Source: Allacma fusca (lineage: Eukaryota > Arthropoda > Collembola > Symphypleona > Sminthuridae). Taken from it: a stretch of 64,000 nt of DNA. Shown piece after piece: positions 58,671 to 64,000 of this stretch. A model generated the notes under the pieces. The model searched no databases, was not told where the DNA came from, and saw only the letters and a program-made list of their open reading frames with translations. Position numbers and translations under genes: made by a program. Within the stretch, counting starts at the first letter, position 1; each line of letters opens with the position of its first letter. The stretch is from contig OX359246.1 of NCBI GenBank assembly GCA_947179485.1, positions 26,536,001-26,600,000 of the forward strand. The letters are read 5' to 3'.

Positions 58671-61070
58671 ATGATCCCGATTTTTAATTTACTTCTTCTT
58701 GGTATTTTTGTCCTCGTTTCTTGGAAAGTTGTCATCAGGAAGAAATTAGGGAAAACTCCAGCAGGTTTGAATTCCTGAAAGTCATTAAATTTTTTTTAAG
58801 AATTGCAATTGTTTTTCCCCTGAAAGGTTTAGTACCGAATAAGCGATTTATTACAAAGCCTGTAATGTTTTTTCAGGACCGTTTCCTTTACCTGTAGTTG
58901 GGAATGCCCTGTCGTTCGGTGCAACGCCTCATGTCGCAATGGGGAAATGGGCCAAAAAATATGGGAAAATATATCAGATGTACATTGGAAACGACAGGTA
59001 TTACCTGCCAACAGAATAAATTAAGTTTATTTCCCCTTCTCCGATTCTCATGAAAGTTGGTAATTAAGGACTAAAGTCCAATAATAAATAATTTTAATGG
59101 TTAATGTTGCTAATAATGTTCAGTTTTAATACACATATACGTGATGAAAATACCAAGTAGTCCAAATTTCATGAAATTCGGAGAGGGGCGAATATGTGTA
59201 TTCATTGACTTGTACCACGCGAGTCGCTGATCTCCTAGAAAACGAATCTAATTTTTTAGATATCAAGGTATTAATTTCAGTTTTAAAAATTCCCTTTAGG
59301 CATGTAGTCCTCTCTGACCTTGACCTAATCAAGAAGGCGTTTCAACATCCCAATTTCCAAGGACGGCCCAGGATGGAAATCGGTGAATTTGACGGCGCAA
59401 TTCATGGTATGCGAAATGATTTTGATGACAAAAACCACATGCAACAAATTGAAGTGTCTGCAGTTTCAAAATTTGACATAATACTTGTTGTTAACTAATT
59501 AAAAACTTAATTAAAAAAGTAGATTTTAAACCTTTCAGGTATATCATTGACTACCGGACAAGAATGGCAAGACCAACGTCGATTCACTCTTCGCCACCTT
59601 CGAGATTTTGGGTTTGGGAAGAACTACATGGAACTATTGATTCTGGAGGACGTTGACGAACTTCTGGATTGGCTCAAGTCCCTGGGGAACAATCCAACCT
59701 GCCTCAATATTAAATTCACCCTAGCTGTGGTCAACTCTCTCTGGAGAATTATCACTGGGAAGAGATTTAGTCACAGTGACCCGAAATTGTTGGGGATTTT
59801 TGAGTCATTTTTTATGTAAGTTCCTTCCTACGAACTGTTGTAAGGTATATGAAATATATGGTATATATATGAAATTGAATTGGAATGTCTGCCCAAGATT
59901 ATTATCACTAAAGGTTTTGAAGTATGAAAGTTGAAATGACTGTTATTTTAATTAGGTCAAGTCGAAATATAAACCCAATGCTTATCCTATTCATGCCCCG
60001 ATTAGCCAAATTGTTTCCAAATATAAGCGGGTGGAACAAAGTCCGTCAGGTGTTTGAAGACAATAGGGTTATGGTTAACGAGCCCATTAACGAGCACAGA
60101 GCGGAATTTTCCGAAGAAATTCAGGCCAATCCACGAGACTTTATAGACGCATATTTGGGAGAAATTAGTAAAACTACAGATCCAAATTCAAGTTTCTACG
60201 GCAGCATGGGAGGTAACAACTTGAACTTTTCATAGAATAACTTTGATATATGCACATATCTAAAGATAATTATAAGTACAACTATGCTAAGTCAAGAAAG
60301 TGGGGCATTATTACATTTGGTAAATGGTTGTAGAAATATCCTTGACTTCATTGGCACTAGACTTATTCGATGCTGGATCCACGACCACTTCAACGACCCT
60401 AGCTTGGGCTGTCCTGTTTTTGATACTCCATTTAGAAGTTCAGAAGAAATTCCAGGAGGAAATTGATGAATTTATTGGACAAAGTCGTCACCCCTCTTTG
60501 GCTGACAAAGCAAAGTAATTTTTAATGCAAAACATATTCCTTAAGTAATGTCAAAACAGTGGAAGAAAAATACGTTGCAAAGTTAGTTTTATAAAATTCT
60601 TTGTTTTATTAATGTTACACAGGATGATATACACCGAAGCATTGACATGCGAAGTCCTTCGGAAATCTTCCTTGGCTCCCTTTGGTCTGTTTCATGCAGC
60701 AACTGCGAATACTTCCTTCGAGGGCTATGACATGACTAAAGGGACGTTGATAGTACCAAATCAGTACTACGTTCACCACGACCCGAAAATTTGGGGGGAC
60801 CCTGAAAAATTTCGACCGGAGCGATTTATCAATTCCGAGGGAAAGATTCACAAGAAAGAATATATAATTCCTTTTTCATTTGGGAAACGAGTGTGTCCAG
60901 GGGAAACGTTAGCTCGGGATGAGATTTTCCTTTTCTTAACGAGTTTGTTTCAACAATTTGAGATTCGAGCTGATCCAAGCAAACCCTTGCCATCGATGAA
61001 TAAGCCTGTGCAGGTTTTTGATTTTCTGGAGCCCCCGGAGTTCTTCGTTATAGTCAAGGACCGACACTAA
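58671..61070 (+). CDS. Cytochrome P450 monooxygenase gene E (CYP2 clan), intact, 494 aa
   Basis: Exons 58671-58764, 58877-58997, 59300-59406, 59539-59815, 59956-60212, 60334-60514, 60623-61070; 495 codons with the stop, GT/AG throughout. Anchor MIPIFNLLLLGIFVLVSW, helix C WQDQR, helix I AGSTTT, helix K EVLR, FRPERF, haem loop FSFGKRVCPGE with Cys437. Intron 2 is long (302 bases against about 90 in C and D). An in-frame upstream ATG at 58494 would add 59 residues; I prefer 58671 because every paralogue starts there and the extra part resembles the leader block. It has the same ancestor as pseudogene B. Substrate unknown. Confidence 0.95.
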
Positions 61071-61079
61071 TAGCTCTTG

Positions 61080-61603
61080 TAAATTTTCACTCCAAAGTGT
61101 ATTCTTTTTCATTACAGGATCAGCTGATTTAGGGTTCATTGTGGTTCAAATTGGGAATGTTGTATTCTCAAAATCATTAAAACTGAATCTTGCAAACACA
61201 TTATCTGTTGAAGTAATTTGTATCAGAATTTGCAGATGCCTGGCATTTTTTTGCATGAAGTAGCATAAATAGCTACAATGAGTTAGTATCAGTAGGAAAG
61301 AATAATTAAAGAAAGTAGAAAGTACTGAACGCATAATTGCTTTAATTTAAACGTCTACATTTTATTTGCTTACTGACCCAGAAATAAAACGTTAATCAAA
61401 GCTTGTATTGACCTGTAATGTAATAAACATCGATCTGTTTTATTCTATTTAGTGTAGATTTTTATATGCGTAAGTAATACGAGGAGGAAAAATAATTGAA
61501 TTGTACTATCTGAGAATACTGTCATTTTGCCCTTTATTTTCGTTCTGCAAGCTAGACAAAGAACCTGATGTTCGAGAGAATATGAATAGTCTGAAATATG
61601 TGC
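61080..61603. other. 3' flank of gene E and spacer
   Basis: 61081-61290 aligns with 8935-9170 after pseudogene B (GTGGTTCAAATTGGGAAT..TGTAT.CTCAAAATCATTAAA). The rest holds no recognised feature. Confidence 0.5.
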
Positions 61604-61945
61604 ATATCGTCGCTGAAGAGGCAAAATGGAATACATGCATTTTGGATTAAAATCAAAATGGTCTACATGCAGTTTTACTAAATGCAAAATGGAATAGATG
61701 CATCAAGTTTTAAAAGCAAAATGGAATAAGTGCAATTTCGTCTAAAAGCAAAATGGTCTACATACATTATGAAAGTATACACGCATGTAGACCATTTTGC
61801 TTTTAGTGAAAACTGCATGTAGTTCATTTTGCTTTCAGGAAAGCTTGCAACTATTCCGTTTTGCTTTTAAGGAAAAAGGCATGTAGACCATTTTGCTTCT
61901 ATTCGAAATTGCACTTAGTCCATTTTGCCTCTTCAGCGACGATAT
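61604..61945. repeat. 342-bp near-perfect inverted repeat (hairpin element)
   Basis: The ends ATATCGTCGCTGAAGAGGCA and TGCCTCTTCAGCGACGATAT are exact inverted copies. Inward, both arms are built from GCAAAATGGTCTACATGCA-type words (plus strand on the left, complement on the right) with a turn near 61765. If transcribed, it would fold into a long stem. No target duplication was found. Confidence 0.85.
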
Positions 61946-62609
61946 AATCTTCGTTCCATGTACTTTATGTCTACTGAAATTGAATCTTTTCAGTCAACAT
62001 TTTTTCAACCCGACAAAAAGAACGAATGAAAGGAAAAACATATACAAATTGCAAACATGTATATATGTAGGTGTTAATTTCTTTCACTTATGTACTTTAA
62101 TCTTTTCTGTTCGAGTTTTTATGCCTGCAGCCTACACTTGACACATAGGATACAGCACATTAGACCTGCCAAGTTTAAATTAAATTATTTTGTTACATTT
62201 GTTTCTCATTCCCAGGCTAGTCTAAAAAATTCACCATTAAAATCATATTTAATGTACATATATTATTGTCATGCCAATTTTGGGAAGATGATATTGACAT
62301 ATCATTTATCATATCATATATCATTTATGAGCTTATAATATTAGTAATATTGAAATACATGCGTTGAAGCATTTATGCAGAATGACTTTGCCAACTTCGT
62401 ACACTGTAGGACTTTTTAGAGACTCAACACTCACAGTAAGCTGGAAATTAAAAAATCTGTGATAAGCACTAATGAAATATCCGACCAACCATAGAAAGTG
62501 AACATTAGCCGTTCAATTGGTCTGTTATATCTTGACAGTCAGGAAAACAAAAACAACAAGATAACAGGCAAAATAAATAAAACATATGAGTGCATACTGC
62601 ATATGCACT
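61946..62609. other. Spacer with part of a P450 upstream block
   Basis: 62380-62540 weakly matches the region upstream of genes C and E (GTTCAATTGGTCTGTTATAT then CTTGACAGTCA). No gene. The next element interrupts this block. Confidence 0.4.
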
Positions 62610-63797
62610 ATTTTAATCAGTGCTCAGCACGGGTATTCAAAATCGGTACCCGTAACCGTTTCCGTACCCAAAGTATGGGTGTTGCAGTATCTGGTATCTA
62701 TATCTACCCATACCCGAGCATAGGGGTACACATTTTTTATACCCGTACTCGCAATGTAATTTGAAACCATGTACCTGACCCTGCATTGTACCCGTACCCT
62801 ACAAATAATTGTACCCATACTCAAGTATCTCAGTGTCGAACCCGTACCCGGGTACTTTATCCAGTCCTCGTCCATTTATTTAAATGCAATAACTTGTTAT
62901 GTGCAATAATTTAGCTATGTCTCCGTAGTGAGTAATTTTGTCAAGCTAGGTATTTGATGTATGTATGTATTGCAGGTTCATCAAAAAAGTACCCACAAAA
63001 GTGCATTAAAAATCTGAAGTAAAATGAACGAGGTGAATATCTTTAAAGCAAATTTAATTACTACATAGTATGATGTCTTTTAGTATGCCCCACATAGTAT
63101 GAACATATAACTCATTAATATCTTCCTACAAATTATCATTTTCTGCTAATCAACCACCAAAAACTCATAATAACTTATCAACCATCCAACTCACCAGAAC
63201 TCTACTTTGCACACTTTATTCATCGTGGCCGATGAAGGATAATGCACGAAACTGTCAAACTATTCTTTGTAATTCAGTGACAAATACTACATCACGAAGA
63301 AATTTTGTATAAATTTTCAGGAAATCCTTTTCTTCCCTTTTATTTTGTTATAAAAATTCCTCACCGGTGATTATTTATATATACTACCTAAAATATGTTT
63401 CACCAAAAGTATATATTTCAGCTACAAAGTACATATAGTAGTACATATGTGCATATGTAAATAGCAGTATATTCAGAAACACCGCAAAAAAATCAGTACA
63501 CGTTTCCAACGTACAGCATAAAATTCTTCAAAATATATCAATTCTCAGTATTCAAATACTCGTGTACAATGTTTATGGGTGCGAGTAAATGACTCCGTTA
63601 TATTCGTACCGGGCGGGTACATACATATTTTCAAATTCTAGAACCCGTACCCATACCCGTACCCAAAACTTTAAGCCGACCAATGTGTACCCGGGCAGTA
63701 TCCTAAATTGTTAGGGTACACTAAATCCGTACGCCGTTAGTATCCATACCCGTTTACCCGAGTATTATCCATACCCGTACCGAGCACTCTTTTTAAT
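62610..63797. mobile_element. hAT-like TACCCG-word element, about 1.17 kb
   Basis: Element about 62618-63789. Ends AGTGCTCAGCACGGGTAT and ATACCCGTACCGAGCACT are inverted. Flanks ATTTTAAT (62610-62617) and TTTTTAAT (63790-63797) match at 7 of 8 bases. Arms of about 250 bases are built of TACCCGTACCC and GGGTAT words; the centre is AT-rich unique DNA. Similar words occur at 8290-8470 and 42750-42872, so related copies are dispersed. Confidence 0.75.
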
Positions 63798-63849
63798 GAA
63801 CAACAAACAGCTTCTCACACATGAATACTTACAGTTTCGAAATGCACTT

Positions 63850-64000
63850 GCTATTTATTGTATGTCGTGTAACAGAAGATTGTTTTTTATCTCTTTATAA
63901 ACCCTTTTTAAAATACCAATAATTCCAGTAATGGACAGTGTCTACTGTTTGACATCAAGTTTGCATGCCACATTCTGTCAGACCAGTTACCTTGTAAGCT
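63850..64000 (+). promoter_or_regulatory. Upstream block of a further P450 copy beyond the window
   Basis: Aligns with 37690-37855 and 47770-47910 (TAAAATACCA.TAATT.CAGTA, then GTCTACT, ATCAAGTTTGCATGCCACA, TTCTGTCAGA). In genes C and D the ATG follows about 500-630 bases after this point, so another gene is expected roughly 0.5 kb right of the edge. Confidence 0.6.

Overview
The window is eukaryotic, AT-rich nuclear DNA from an arthropod; a springtail (Collembola) is my best guess, from the make-up of the gene cluster and not from any unique marker. Its backbone is a tandem, all-plus-strand cluster of CYP2-clan cytochrome P450 genes. Four seven-exon copies span 3358-5461 (A), 38440-40543 (C), 48396-50491 (D) and 58671-61070 (E). 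C, D and E splice to uninterrupted 494-495 residue P450s with every hallmark motif. A does too, except for one base I cannot settle in exon 2. The last exon of another copy lies at the left edge (1-141). The last 150 bases repeat the block found upstream of C and D, so another copy probably starts just past the right edge. Two more copies are dead: one decayed and internally deleted (7771-8902), the other broken by an inversion (41537-43228). C and D lie in a segmental duplication of about 3.7 kb.

There are relics of other host genes. A P450 of a second family (probably CYP3 clan) starts at 21863 and resumes at 31260, split by about 8.6 kb of inserted elements. A paralogous fragment near 51.1-51.47 kb preserves the uninterrupted arrangement. 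A wax-ester-synthase/DGAT-like acyltransferase lies on the minus strand at about 9918-11373 with an in-frame stop, and a truncated paralogue lies at 51507-51760.

Much of the rest is mobile or repetitive. A decayed Helitron (12038 to at least 16900, minus strand) has an identifiable 3' hairpin-CTAG end inside a 157-bp tandem repeat, with a 36-bp minisatellite beyond its 5' coding end. A nearly intact non-LTR retrotransposon (23391-26707) carries a perfect 15-bp target duplication. An older minus-strand non-LTR element is broken into pieces between about 22.68 and 31.25 kb, and a third lies at 43.9-45.9 kb. A 41-bp minisatellite has a 410-bp higher-order period (32390-33420).

The most striking signal is a set of non-autonomous elements with hAT-like features: short terminal inverted repeats, often CAG-type, and 8-bp target duplications. 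The bodies of most are made of one short, degenerate, often self-complementary word repeated many times, a different word in each. Five of them nest like Russian dolls at 52.39-57.49 kb, and others sit at 37146, 46366 and 62618. I know of no named class matching this, and it is the best candidate here for something undescribed. All homology calls are by eye.
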